DNA of 64,000 bases, from positions 34,937 to 98,936 of the forward strand of contig CAZQAF010000002.1 of assembly GCA_964591175.1 (NCBI GenBank), in the 5' to 3' direction. The position numbers and the translations under genes are program-made. The stretch comes from UBA11574 sp964591175 (lineage in GTDB: Bacteria; Desulfobacterota; Desulfobacteria; Desulfobacterales; UBA11574). Positions 51,079-58,860 of the stretch are shown here, piece by piece. Every line of letters starts with the position of its first letter. Position 1 is the stretch's first letter. The notes below the pieces were generated by a model that saw nothing but the letters and a program-made list of their open reading frames with translations, had not been told where the DNA came from and searched no databases.

Positions 51079-51890
51079 AAAATATCTTCAATGAGATCGT
51101 TCAGGGTCTCCTGAAGCCTGAAATCATCGGTCAACGGGAAGCATACGGCGCTTCGGCAGGCGTCTTGAACGGGTATGCCGCGACCGATGAGCTGGGCGGC
51201 ATAAATCAAAAGCCGGGTGCTGGCGCCTTCCGTCAGACCATGCTCTCTAATGTTTCTTATTTTTCCGGCCAGCGACACCAGTTTTAAAGCCGTCTCCATG
51301 TCGATATTCCCTTCGTGACTGACAATTTGAGCCTCTTTCGACGCTTCAGGATAACCGAACTCAAGGGAGATAAACCGTTGTCGCGTACTTTGCTTGAGAT
51401 CTTTCAAAACAGACTGATATCCCGGATTATAGGATATCACCATCATAAAGTCCGGGTGGGCCTTTATCGTTTCGCCCTTTTTGTCAATGGAGAGTGTCCT
51501 GCGCGTGTCGGTTAGAGGGTGGATCACAACCGTCGTATCTTTACGGGCTTCGACGATTTCATCCAGATAACAGACGGCGCCCATGCGGACGGCGCGGGTT
51601 AAGGGGCCGTCCACCCATACGGTCTCATCTTTTTTCAAAAGGTAGCGCCCCAGCAAATCCGAAGCAAACAAATCTTCGTGGCATGCCACGGTGATCAGGG
51701 GACGTTTGAGCTGATACGACATGTACTCCACAAATCGAGTCTTGCCGCATCCGGTCGGTCCCTTCATCATTACCGGAAGTCTGGCATCAAAAGCTGCTTC
51801 GAACATTCTGATTTCGTCACCGGTACTCAGATAATACGGCGCTGTTTGGATCAAATGCCCAGCGGTCTCGCGTGAGATTTTAGATGACAT
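51075..51890 (-). CDS. CbbQ/NorQ-type MoxR-related AAA ATPase
   Basis: A 271-residue AAA+ ATPase. Walker A is GPTGCGKT, Walker B is VCYLDEI, and sensor 1 is the Asn of VISYNPGYQ. The EGAST motif and C-terminal lid match CbbQ/NirQ/NorQ, chaperone-like ATPases that work with a VWA-domain partner (CbbO/NorD) to activate Rubisco or NO reductase. No VWA partner, Rubisco or nor gene is in the window, so its client is unknown. GGAGG precedes the ATG. Confidence 0.9.
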   Translation of the reverse strand: MSSKISRETAGHLIQTAPYYLSTGDEIRMFEAAFDARLPVMMKGPTGCGKTRFVEYMSYQLKRPLITVACHEDLFASDLLGRYLLKKDETVWVDGPLTRAVRMGAVCYLDEIVEARKDTTVVIHPLTDTRRTLSIDKKGETIKAHPDFMMVISYNPGYQSVLKDLKQSTRQRFISLEFGYPEASKEAQIVSHEGNIDMETALKLVSLAGKIRNIREHGLTEGASTRLLIYAAQLIGRGIPVQDACRSAVCFPLTDDFRLQETLNDLIEDIF

Positions 51891-51929
51891 GACTGCCGAA
51901 CCTCCTAAAAGCGCTTCTTTTTTTTGATA

Positions 51930-52286
51930 TCACAAATCAAGTCGAGGCACACAGGTTACCGCCCATATCGACCATTGTTCGTCAGGTCTCGGCACCAACT
52001 CTGAGATTTCGGCCTCGATCTTATTTCTTTTTCCAGTGCTTAATTTCAGACGATCCAGTTTTTTATCCACCTTTGCCCAAAAGAGCCCTTGATGGAATGC
52101 CTTCATATCCCGTGCCTTAGAATTTAGGAATCGCTCTTCAATCGTACCCAAATGGTCGATAAGCTTTTCCTTTATCTTCCCTTTCTCTTGATAATTTTCA
52201 ACCAAAACAACGTTCAGCATATAGCTTTTTCGATTCAACGAGCCGGCTGCAATCCTTCTTTCCCATCTGACAGTCATCGAGCACAT
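51930..52286 (-). CDS. Conserved hypothetical protein
   Basis: A 118-residue basic protein. SYMLNVVLVENYQEKGKIKE, then KLIDHLGTIEERF and KLDRLKLSTGKRNKIEAEI, resembles a family of short proteins that share a segment with the N-terminal part of some IS1634-type transposases. No transposase or inverted repeats are adjacent. No clear ribosome-binding site precedes the start, so the true start may be internal. Function unknown. Confidence 0.55.
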   Translation of the reverse strand: MCSMTVRWERRIAAGSLNRKSYMLNVVLVENYQEKGKIKEKLIDHLGTIEERFLNSKARDMKAFHQGLFWAKVDKKLDRLKLSTGKRNKIEAEISELVPRPDEQWSIWAVTCVPRLDL

Positions 52287-52412
52287 ACACTATGGTTTCC
52301 ATGCTGAGAATATTAAAAAAAATAAAACGCTTACCGAGTTGGCCGATTCGGTATATGATAATCATAATATACTACATCGTAACCATCAACATTTTTTACT
52401 GTCAATGAAGCT

Positions 52413-52432
52413 CCCCGCAGCGGGCTGCGGGG
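52413..52432. repeat. GC-rich hairpin
   Basis: CCCCGCAG-CGGG-CTGCGGGG, an eight-base-pair stem, in the AT-rich 330-base spacer before the MarR gene. Its GC content contrasts sharply with its surroundings. No T-tract follows. Apart from the MarR promoter the spacer shows nothing else. Confidence 0.6.
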
Positions 52433-52583
52433 TATTCTGGCGAAGGCGAACAAAGTAACCATGAACTCGCTGCAGGAGTTTTCAAAAAAACGATTCTGTG
52501 TCTTAAAATGCCGGACAGATAACGCGTATTGATAAATAAATAAACCATCTTTTTTAAAAAAAATAAAATTTAATAAAAAAAAC

Positions 52584-52611
52584 TTGACATCATCTGTTTA
52601 TTTGATATGGT
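52584..52611 (+). promoter_or_regulatory. Promoter of the MarR gene, probably giving a leaderless mRNA
   Basis: TTGACA (52584-52589), a 16-base spacer and TATGGT (52606-52611). Transcription would begin about 52618, that is at or next to the ATG at 52619, so the mRNA would have no leader. Both candidate ATGs lack a ribosome-binding site, and the first (52607) overlaps the -10 box. Confidence 0.6.
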
Positions 52612-52618
52612 TCACACC

Positions 52619-53098
52619 ATGAATCAATTCAACGATCATATTTCTTTGGAGATTTCAAGCAATCAGGTCAAGCAGTTTCAAACGCTGGTGACAAAATTAT
52701 TTCAATGCTGCCAGGAACGCCTTCAGTACCAATACGAACGGTTCAAGCTGCCCGATGCAGAACTCAGGTGCCTATTGCTTTTCGAAGAGGAACGTTATCT
52801 GACGTCCAAGGGCATCGCTTATAAAATGAATGTGGTAAAAAGCCGCGTGACCAAGATCATCGACGGGCTGGTCAAGAAAAAATTGGTCCAACGAATCCCG
52901 GACCCCGGAGACTCCAGAATCACATTACTTAGCCTCACATCCGAAGGTCAGCAAAAATTAAATGAAATTAAAGCGTTCCATGAGCACGTTAATCACCAGG
53001 TTTTGTTGCAGATGGAGCCGGAACAAAGAAAAACCATGCTCACCAACTTGGATCTTCTCAAGGCATCCATGGAAGCGGTTAAGGAAATAATGGTATAA
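52619..53098 (+). CDS. MarR-family transcriptional regulator
   Basis: A 159-residue winged-helix regulator. The recognition region reads YLTSKGIAYKMNVVKSRVTK, then IIDGLVKKKLVQRIPDPGDSR, the wing carrying the conserved Asp-x-Arg pair of MarR proteins. Start: ATG at 52619 is preferred over the ATG four codons upstream because that one sits in the -10 box. It heads the sulfur-relay gene group (DsrE-like, TusA, membrane and Fe-S proteins) on the same strand and may control it. Ligand unknown. Confidence 0.88.
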   Translation: MNQFNDHISLEISSNQVKQFQTLVTKLFQCCQERLQYQYERFKLPDAELRCLLLFEEERYLTSKGIAYKMNVVKSRVTKIIDGLVKKKLVQRIPDPGDSRITLLSLTSEGQQKLNEIKAFHEHVNHQVLLQMEPEQRKTMLTNLDLLKASMEAVKEIMV

Positions 53099-53211
53099 TT
53101 TTTTTTGCATAAAAGGTTCATACTGTCAACTATATGGGCGTTATTTTTCATTCAAATAGTTTTTTTAGCAGTAATCTCGACAAATATTAAAAATTAAACA
53201 GGAGGGAAATC

Positions 53212-53757
53212 ATGCAAAATATCGAGGCGCAAATAGAAGAGTTGAAATCTCAGATTTCAGCGATGGATAAACAAATTCCATCCAACAAAATTTCTATGAT
53301 TGTGTTTAGCGGCGATATGGACAAGGTTTTGGCAGCCTTTGTCATCGCCACCGGCGCCGTGGCCATGGGCATGGAAGTTGTGATGTTTTTCACTTTTTGG
53401 GGAACTCCGATCCTGAGGGACAAAAACAAAAAAGCCGGCGGAAAGGATACAATGGGAAAGATGTTTGGCGCCATGCTGCCCAAGGGGACATGTGAGGTAA
53501 AACTTTCCAAAATGAATATGGGTGGTATGGGAACGGCCATGATGAAATCACTGATGAAGAAAAAGAACGTCGCGTCACTGGATCAGATGATCGAAATGGC
53601 CCAGGAATTCGGCGTTCAAATTTACGTATGCGAAATGTCAATGGATCTCATGGGATTCAAACGGGAGGAAATGATCGATTATGCCCAAATGTCCTATTGT
53701 GGTGTCGCAACATTTTTAGAACAGGCAAAAGATAGTCGGATACAACTTTTTATATAA
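53212..53757 (+). CDS. DsrE/DsrF/DrsH-like protein
   Basis: A 181-residue DsrE-fold protein. An N-terminal coiled coil (about 1-20) is followed by KISMIVFSGDMDKVLAAFVI, the first strand and helix of the fold, and FFTFWGTPIL. A Met/Gly-rich segment (about 100-120) may touch the membrane. Cys residues in IYVCEMSMD and QMSYCGVATF are candidate persulfide sites. DsrE2-like proteins receive sulfur from TusA; here tusA follows by 21 bases. AGGAGG lies ahead of the ATG. Confidence 0.85.
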   Translation: MQNIEAQIEELKSQISAMDKQIPSNKISMIVFSGDMDKVLAAFVIATGAVAMGMEVVMFFTFWGTPILRDKNKKAGGKDTMGKMFGAMLPKGTCEVKLSKMNMGGMGTAMMKSLMKKKNVASLDQMIEMAQEFGVQIYVCEMSMDLMGFKREEMIDYAQMSYCGVATFLEQAKDSRIQLFI

Positions 53758-53778
53758 CACGATAATTGGAGGTTTATT

Positions 53779-54021
53779 ATGAATGAAGAAATCAAAGTCG
53801 ATAAGACATTGGATTTGAAAGGTTTGCCTTGTCCCATGCCCATTTTGAAAACCAGCAGGGGAATTAAAGAGGTCGAGATCGGCCAGGTGATTGAGGTCTT
53901 GTCAACGGATCCCGGATCCTTGTCTGATTTTCCATCCTGGACCAGAAGCAGCGGTAACGAACTTCTGAAAACCGATCAGAGCGGAGAAGTGACGAAGTTT
54001 TATATCAAACGCTTGGTATAA
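53779..54021 (+). CDS. tusA: TusA-family sulfur carrier
   Basis: An 80-residue carrier. The sulfur-accepting Cys lies in the diagnostic motif LKGLPCPMPILKTSRGI. Such proteins pass persulfide sulfur between a rhodanese or desulfurase and DsrE-type or tRNA-thiolating enzymes. A short N-terminal extension precedes the domain. GGAGG lies ahead of the ATG and a GC-rich hairpin follows directly. Confidence 0.95.
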   Translation: MNEEIKVDKTLDLKGLPCPMPILKTSRGIKEVEIGQVIEVLSTDPGSLSDFPSWTRSSGNELLKTDQSGEVTKFYIKRLV

Positions 54022-54025
54022 AACC

Positions 54026-54060
54026 AAACCGGGCACCCCTTTATTCGGGGTGCCCGGTTT
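54026..54060 (+). terminator. Hairpin after tusA
   Basis: AAACCGGGCACCCC/GGGGTGCCCGGTTT, a perfect 14-base-pair stem with a seven-base loop. It lacks a long T-run (only GTTTATCC follows), so it may be a partial terminator or processing site that sets the ratio of the carrier genes to the membrane genes downstream. Confidence 0.65.
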
Positions 54061-54088
54061 ATCCTGAATAGATCATTAGGAGGTTCCG

Positions 54089-54799
54089 GTGGATGCGCTG
54101 TATAACTTTGTACTGATATACATGGTATATTTTTCCGTTGCCGTGTTCTTGGTGGGAACCACATTAAGACTTGTAAAAATATTCAGAACACCCAAGCAGG
54201 CCACTTCCCTGCAGATTTATCCTGAAAAACGGGCCAAATGGCTCGGGGCGATTTACGACACATTTTTGTTTCCTTCGGCCCGCAAACACAAGCCGGTATT
54301 ATGGGTGTTTCTAATACTGTTTCATGCCTGCTTGCTGCTCCTGATTATCGGACATCTGGAGTTGTTCGAGGAATTTAAAATTTTTCAATTGATTCCCCAT
54401 GAAGTGTTTCTGGGAAATGGGTTTTTAGGCCTGATCTTCTGTATAACGCTGCTGTATTTTCTGTTCAGACGCCTGTTATCGCCCGTCAGAGAATTATCCG
54501 TCCCTGAAGATTACTACATTCTTATCTTGTTGTTTCTCATCGCCATTTTCGGCAGCCAAATGGATTGGGCCAGGAGCTGGTATGGTTACGAAGAGATGGT
54601 GGTCGGAGATTACCGGACCTATCTTCTCAGTTTGTTGACATTGAAACCGGAGGTGCCCTATAATGTGCTCATTGCGGGGCACTCCTTTATGCTGGTTGTG
54701 CATGTATTTTTCGCAAATCTGTTTCTCATATTCTTTCCCTTCAGCCAGTCCATGCATTCTTTTTTATCTTTACCCATGAACAAATTGAGAAGAGGCTAA
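54089..54799 (+). CDS. NarI/DsrM-like membrane cytochrome b subunit
   Basis: A 236-residue integral membrane protein with five hydrophobic helices. His residues in ILFHACLLLLIIGHLELF and in AGHSFMLVVHVFFANLF are positioned to ligate b-type hemes, as in NarI, DsrM and HmeC. It starts at GTG with AGGAGG ahead. It is followed, after 2 bases, by an Fe-S protein of DsrK/HdrD type, so the pair forms a quinone-linked membrane module that exchanges electrons with a thiol or disulfide substrate. Confidence 0.85.
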   Translation: MDALYNFVLIYMVYFSVAVFLVGTTLRLVKIFRTPKQATSLQIYPEKRAKWLGAIYDTFLFPSARKHKPVLWVFLILFHACLLLLIIGHLELFEEFKIFQLIPHEVFLGNGFLGLIFCITLLYFLFRRLLSPVRELSVPEDYYILILLFLIAIFGSQMDWARSWYGYEEMVVGDYRTYLLSLLTLKPEVPYNVLIAGHSFMLVVHVFFANLFLIFFPFSQSMHSFLSLPMNKLRRG

Positions 54800-54801
54800 C
54801 A

Positions 54802-56055
54802 ATGGATCAAAACACACGCAACGACCTGCTGCAGCTCTTTAGGGGAAAGTTGAACAGCGCCATGACGTATTACCTGGAAACATGCACCCGTTGCGGCATC
54901 TGTACGGAAGCGTGTCATGTGTACGCTTCCACGGGGCAGGTCAAACATATCTCTGTCTACAGACACGAAATCGTACGCAGAATTCACAAAAAATATTTCA
55001 AGGCCCGGGGGAAAATATGGCCTTCCGTGGGAGAGGCAAAAGAACTCAATGAAACGGCGCTGGAAGAACTGTACGAATCCGCTTATTCCTGTACGGGGTG
55101 CCGACGATGCATGGTATATTGCCCCTTTGGCATCGATACCCAGATGATCATGTCCATAGCGAAATTGCTCCTCATCGGTGCCCATAGCGAGCCGGAAATT
55201 CTGACAATGTTGGCCGACACGTCTATCGAAAAGGGTAAATCTCTGGATCTTTTTAAAGAAAGCTTTATGGAAGGGATCAAAAAGCTGGAGAAAGACGTTG
55301 TCAAAAAGTGGAAGATGGAAGCCGGCGAAACCGCCATACCCATGGACGTCGAAGGCGCTGATCTTCTTTTTGTCGCTTTGGCCGGCGCGCACTCAATCAT
55401 TCCGACGGCCGCTGTTTTCAATGCGGCCGGTGAACATTGGACATTGAGTTTTTTTGAGGCGGTAAATTTTGGCGCCTTTGTCGGAGATCCCACGCGTACA
55501 CAACTGATACTGGATCGTATTTTAAATGAAGCAAAGCGGTTAAAGGTCAAGGAGGTTTGTATATGTGAGTGCGGAACGGCATTTCGCGTCATGAAACAAT
55601 TGGCCGCCGACCAGCCGTTTAAAGTGTCTTCCATCACCGAAGTTCACGCCAGATATATCAAAAGCGGTCGCATCAAATTAGATCCGTCAAAATTTAACGG
55701 TCCCGTTACCTATCATGATCCTTGTCAGATAGCGCGAAACGCCGGTGTTTTCGATGAACCGCGCTACATCCTGGAGCATTTGACAAACGATTTTCGTGAA
55801 ATGTCACCCGAACCGAAATATAACTGGTGCTGCGGCGGCGGCGGCGGCCTGGTTGCTTTGGGTGAGGAGACCCTTGATTTTCGGATGAAATCAGCCAGGG
55901 TAAAAGCGGATCAAATCAAGGCGACGGGCGCAACCACCGTTGTTACGGCTTGCGAAAACTGCCATACTCAGTTAAATAGTCTTAACGAACATTATAATCT
56001 TGGAACAACAGTCAAATTCCTTTCCTCGATGGTCGCAGATGCGTTGATTCAATAG
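54802..56055 (+). CDS. DsrK/HdrD-like iron-sulfur protein
   Basis: A 417-residue protein. Two ferredoxin-like cluster motifs lie at the N terminus, CTRCGICTEAC (Cys28, 31, 34, 38) and CTGCRRCMVYC (about 98-108). They are followed by two CCG-type domains with DPCQIARNAG, WCCGGGGGLVAL and ACENCHTQL. The CCG domains bind the noncubane cluster used by heterodisulfide reductase HdrB/HdrD and by DsrK. With the NarI-like partner it is a two-subunit complex resembling DsrMK or HmeCD. The substrate may be a DsrC- or TusA-like carrier; that is inference. Confidence 0.9.
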   Translation: MDQNTRNDLLQLFRGKLNSAMTYYLETCTRCGICTEACHVYASTGQVKHISVYRHEIVRRIHKKYFKARGKIWPSVGEAKELNETALEELYESAYSCTGCRRCMVYCPFGIDTQMIMSIAKLLLIGAHSEPEILTMLADTSIEKGKSLDLFKESFMEGIKKLEKDVVKKWKMEAGETAIPMDVEGADLLFVALAGAHSIIPTAAVFNAAGEHWTLSFFEAVNFGAFVGDPTRTQLILDRILNEAKRLKVKEVCICECGTAFRVMKQLAADQPFKVSSITEVHARYIKSGRIKLDPSKFNGPVTYHDPCQIARNAGVFDEPRYILEHLTNDFREMSPEPKYNWCCGGGGGLVALGEETLDFRMKSARVKADQIKATGATTVVTACENCHTQLNSLNEHYNLGTTVKFLSSMVADALIQ

Positions 56056-56161
56056 TCGCGGATGATGACTTGGCCGGCGGCAATCCAAGCTGATTCGGAC
56101 AAGTTATCGCTTTCATAGAATAAATCACTAATGCCAGTAGAAGACAAAGGAGGAAATGTTG

Positions 56162-57448
56162 ATGAAAAAATTATCTAAGGTTTTGGCGATTTTTTCCTTT
56201 GCAGTCATGTTATCGACTGCTGCCTTTGCCACCAACGGAATCAATTTAATCGGTGTCGGTCCCATTGCAAGGTCCATGGGGGGCGTGGGTATCGCCCAGC
56301 CATTGGATGCCATCAGCGCTGTTTTCGCGAACTCAGCAGCCATGTGCTTTGGAGAATACTGTCCGGGCTCGGAATTTAACTTTGCCGGGACGGCGTTCAT
56401 GCCCAAAATTGATGCAAAGATTACCAACAGAGGGGGTATTACGCCGGGAACGTTCAGCGCCGACGCGGAGGATAACGTCTACCCGATTCCGGCCATCGGG
56501 TTTTCCTCTCCCTTAGGCAAAGAGGGCACTAAATGGCGGTTTGGACTTGCAGCCTATGGTGTCAGCGGACTGGGCGTGGATTACAGAAACACTGCCCTGG
56601 ATCAGTCTACTTTCTATCCGGCACCTCCCTTACCCCAGGCCGCACCCCTGGCTACCGGCGTGTATACTCAGCTCCAGATTATGAAATTTGCACCCGCAAT
56701 TGCGTATCAGGTCACTCCAAAATTATCTTTAGGCTTGGCACTTCCCATCGATTACGGTGTGCTTGATCTGAAAGATGGTGGTTCCAGCGGATTTGCATTG
56801 GGCGCTCTTCCCGGAATCATTTACAAACCCATTGATAACCTGTCCATAGGTTTAACCTACACTTCTCCACAGAAAATCACTTATAAGCATGTGTCCGACT
56901 TTGATCAGGATGGTACATATGACGACCTGGATCTGGAATCCCCGCAGCAAGTCGGTTTTGGCATTGCATATGATTTCTTTGATGCCGGGTTGGTGATAGA
57001 AGCCGATGTTAAATGGATAAATTGGGCGGATGCAGACGGATATAAGGATTTTGATTGGGATAACCAGACGGTTTTTGCCATTGGCGCCCAGTATAAAATC
57101 ACGGATAAAATCGCTTTGAGAGCGGGTTATAACTATGCCACAAATCCTGTGAATGAACACAATAATTTTAATGGCCAGACACCGGCAACCGTCCAGGGAA
57201 AAACATTACCATCCGCCTACTATTATGAAACGTTCAGGATTATCGGATTCCCGGCGATAGTGGAACAACATCTTACGCTTGGGGTTGGCTATAAGGTCTC
57301 CGACGCTTTTTCCATTAATCTTGGCTTTGTGCACGCATTTGAAAACTCGATTACAGAAAGCGGTACAGATCTATTTGGCCAGCCGGTAGAGCTTGAATCA
57401 ACCCTCAGTGAAACCAGTGTTGATTTCGGTTTAACATGGCGGTTTTAA
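56162..57448 (+). CDS. FadL/OmpP1/TodX-type outer-membrane protein
   Basis: A 428-residue outer-membrane barrel. The signal peptide ends at about AAFA, and the mature N terminus NGINLIGVGPIARSMGGVGI is the FadL hatch signature; the chain ends in Phe (DFGLTWRF), as needed for barrel assembly. FadL proteins take up hydrophobic compounds such as long-chain fatty acids or aromatics. Start: ATG at 56162 sits eight bases after GGAGG; the ATG at 56156 is too close to it. It lies on the same strand as the Fe-S module, 106 bases on. Confidence 0.92.
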   Translation: MKKLSKVLAIFSFAVMLSTAAFATNGINLIGVGPIARSMGGVGIAQPLDAISAVFANSAAMCFGEYCPGSEFNFAGTAFMPKIDAKITNRGGITPGTFSADAEDNVYPIPAIGFSSPLGKEGTKWRFGLAAYGVSGLGVDYRNTALDQSTFYPAPPLPQAAPLATGVYTQLQIMKFAPAIAYQVTPKLSLGLALPIDYGVLDLKDGGSSGFALGALPGIIYKPIDNLSIGLTYTSPQKITYKHVSDFDQDGTYDDLDLESPQQVGFGIAYDFFDAGLVIEADVKWINWADADGYKDFDWDNQTVFAIGAQYKITDKIALRAGYNYATNPVNEHNNFNGQTPATVQGKTLPSAYYYETFRIIGFPAIVEQHLTLGVGYKVSDAFSINLGFVHAFENSITESGTDLFGQPVELESTLSETSVDFGLTWRF

Positions 57449-57505
57449 GGTAGAAACTGAAAGGCTTCCATTTGTATCGGGAAACCCCGGTTATTTTTTA
57501 CCCTA

Positions 57506-57549
57506 CATGCTAACTTCGCATAAATCTGCGAAGTTAGCATGCATTTTTT
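57506..57549 (+). terminator. Intrinsic terminator of the FadL gene
   Basis: CATGCTAACTTCGCA/TGCGAAGTTAGCATG, a perfect 15-base-pair stem with loop TAAATC, followed by CATTTTTTT. It separates the FadL gene from the selenoprotein genes. Confidence 0.85.
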
Positions 57550-57595
57550 TGGCATTAACCGATTGCATCTATACCAAGATATACGGGAAAATACA

Positions 57596-58039
57596 TTGAA
57601 TCAAAAAGTGAACCATAGGATCTCTAGACGATTCTTTGTTTGCTTAATGCTTTGTTCAGGCGTATTGATCGGCGTCTGTGGATGCTCACTGATACCAAAA
57701 TCCTCTTTCAAGAATATTAAACGGATATCCAAGGAATCGTTGAAAGCCCGGCTTGAAGATCCATCCATCGTCATTTTAGATGTTCGGCGGCCTCAGGATT
57801 GGAACAAAAGCGGTATCAAAATCAAAGGTGCCATTCAGGAAAATCCGCACAAATTCAACGACTGGTATTACCGATATCCCAAAACAAAGACGATCGTGCT
57901 CTACTGAGCGTGACCCGATGAGTACACCAGTGTCAGGTTGGCACGGAAAATGATGGACAAAGGCTATACAAATATTTATGTTCTTAAAGGCGGATGGAAT
58001 GAATGGGTAAATGCCAAATATCCCACCGAGCCAAAATGA
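57596..58039 (+). CDS. Rhodanese-like lipoprotein with two in-frame TGA (Sec-Ala-Sec)
   Basis: A 147-residue rhodanese-domain protein if TGA at 57905-57907 and 57911-57913 are read as selenocysteine. The domain reads IVILDVRRPQDWNKSGIKI, then IVLY-U-A-U-PDEYTSVRLARK, then YVLKGGWNEWV. In Cys homologues the loop is YCACP or similar, so both TGA fall on Cys positions. Reading through restores the whole C-terminal half in the same frame with a normal TGA stop at 58037-58039. The N terminus has a hydrophobic segment ending VCGC, a plausible lipobox. Start: TTG at 57596 with GGGAA ahead; an ATG at 57539 lies inside the terminator hairpin. Confidence 0.85.
57930..57944 (+). promoter_or_regulatory. 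Candidate bacterial SECIS hairpin (rhodanese)
   Basis: GTGTC-AGGTT-GGCAC, a five-base-pair stem (one G-U) with G at loop positions 2 and 3. The loop starts 22 bases after the second TGA and 28 after the first, both within the range known for bSECIS elements, so one hairpin could serve both codons. Confidence 0.55.
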
Positions 58040-58172
58040 AACTCCCTGCTGTCCCGCTGAAACGGGATCCGCCAAAGGTGGACAAGTCTCCGCCACACTA
58101 TATAGGCGGACAAGTCCGCTTCGCTTCGACAAGCAGCAGCGTATCCAGGCGTAGTCGAATAAGATGGTCTGA
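58040..58172. repeat. Hairpin-rich spacer between the two selenoprotein genes
   Basis: TCCCG-CTGAAA-CGGGA and TCCGCC-ACACTATATA-GGCGGA, plus further short inverted repeats, in a stretch rich in CCGCC/GGCGG. It looks like a REP-type insertion. No gene is seen. Confidence 0.5.
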
Positions 58173-58214
58173 GTGCACGGCATATGGACCGAAGCTACAA
58201 CCAAATATGGACAC

Positions 58215-58790
58215 ATGATGGGCAATGTGATTGAATTTCGAGCAACCATAAAAAAAAATGTAGCATTGCCTTTTTTCCTGGCAATCGTAACCCTTCTCTT
58301 TCCTTTTTCATCAAACCCTTTATCGGCAAATCCATTATCGGATGCCGGGTTTATGAATTTTAAGGAAAAAAAAGCCGCCCCTGATTTCATATTGAAAGAT
58401 TTGGAAGAAAACCCGATCCGATTGGACGCCTTTAAGGGAAAGGTCGTCTTGCTCTATTTCTGGACCACCTGGTGAGTCTGGTGCCGGAAGGAGGTTCCTT
58501 CTTTGATAAGATTATACGATGAATTCAAAAATGACGGATTTGTTGTCATTGGCATCAATGTACGAGAAGGGAAAAAAGTTGTAAAAAAATATATTGATAA
58601 GTACAAATTGAACTTTCCGGTGCCCCTGGATATTCACGGTAAAGTCACAAAGGAATACGGTGTCCGATCCCATCCCGAGCATTTCCTTGTCAATCGGCGC
58701 GGAGATTTGATCGGCAAAACATTGGGGCCGAGAAACTGGATGGCCGCCAAAAATCGTGATCTGATTCGATTTCTCCTCGATCAAGACTGA
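58215..58790 (+). CDS. TlpA/ResA-like thioredoxin with Sec in active site (UxxC)
   Basis: A 191-residue periplasmic thioredoxin-fold protein if TGA at 58473-58475 is selenocysteine. The frame before the TGA ends VVLLYFWTTW and the frame after begins VWCRKEVPSLIRLYDEF, with both halves in the same frame. The restored active site W-U-V-W-C-RKE matches WCxxCRKE of TlpA/ResA proteins. An N-terminal signal peptide (ALPFFLAIVTLLFPFSSN) indicates export. The C-terminal half is complete (GINVREGKK, VRSHPEHFLVNRRGDLIG, with a Pro change to His at the usual cis-Pro area). The start among ATG at 58173, 58215 and 58218 is uncertain. Confidence 0.87.
58487..58501 (+). promoter_or_regulatory. Candidate bacterial SECIS hairpin (TlpA)
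   Basis: GAAGGA-GGT-TCCTTC, a perfect six-base-pair stem with GG at the start of the loop. The loop begins 18 bases after the TGA, the typical bSECIS distance. Confidence 0.65.
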
Positions 58791-58860
58791 TGCGTGCAGG
58801 CGTTAATGCACGCGCTGCCATCGTGAATCGGAATTCTGCCGTTATGCATCCCCTGATCTT

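Noticed and set aside
51930..52286. An insertion sequence at 52 kb
   Set aside because: The small protein resembles part of some transposases, but no terminal inverted repeats, target duplication or catalytic residues are visible.
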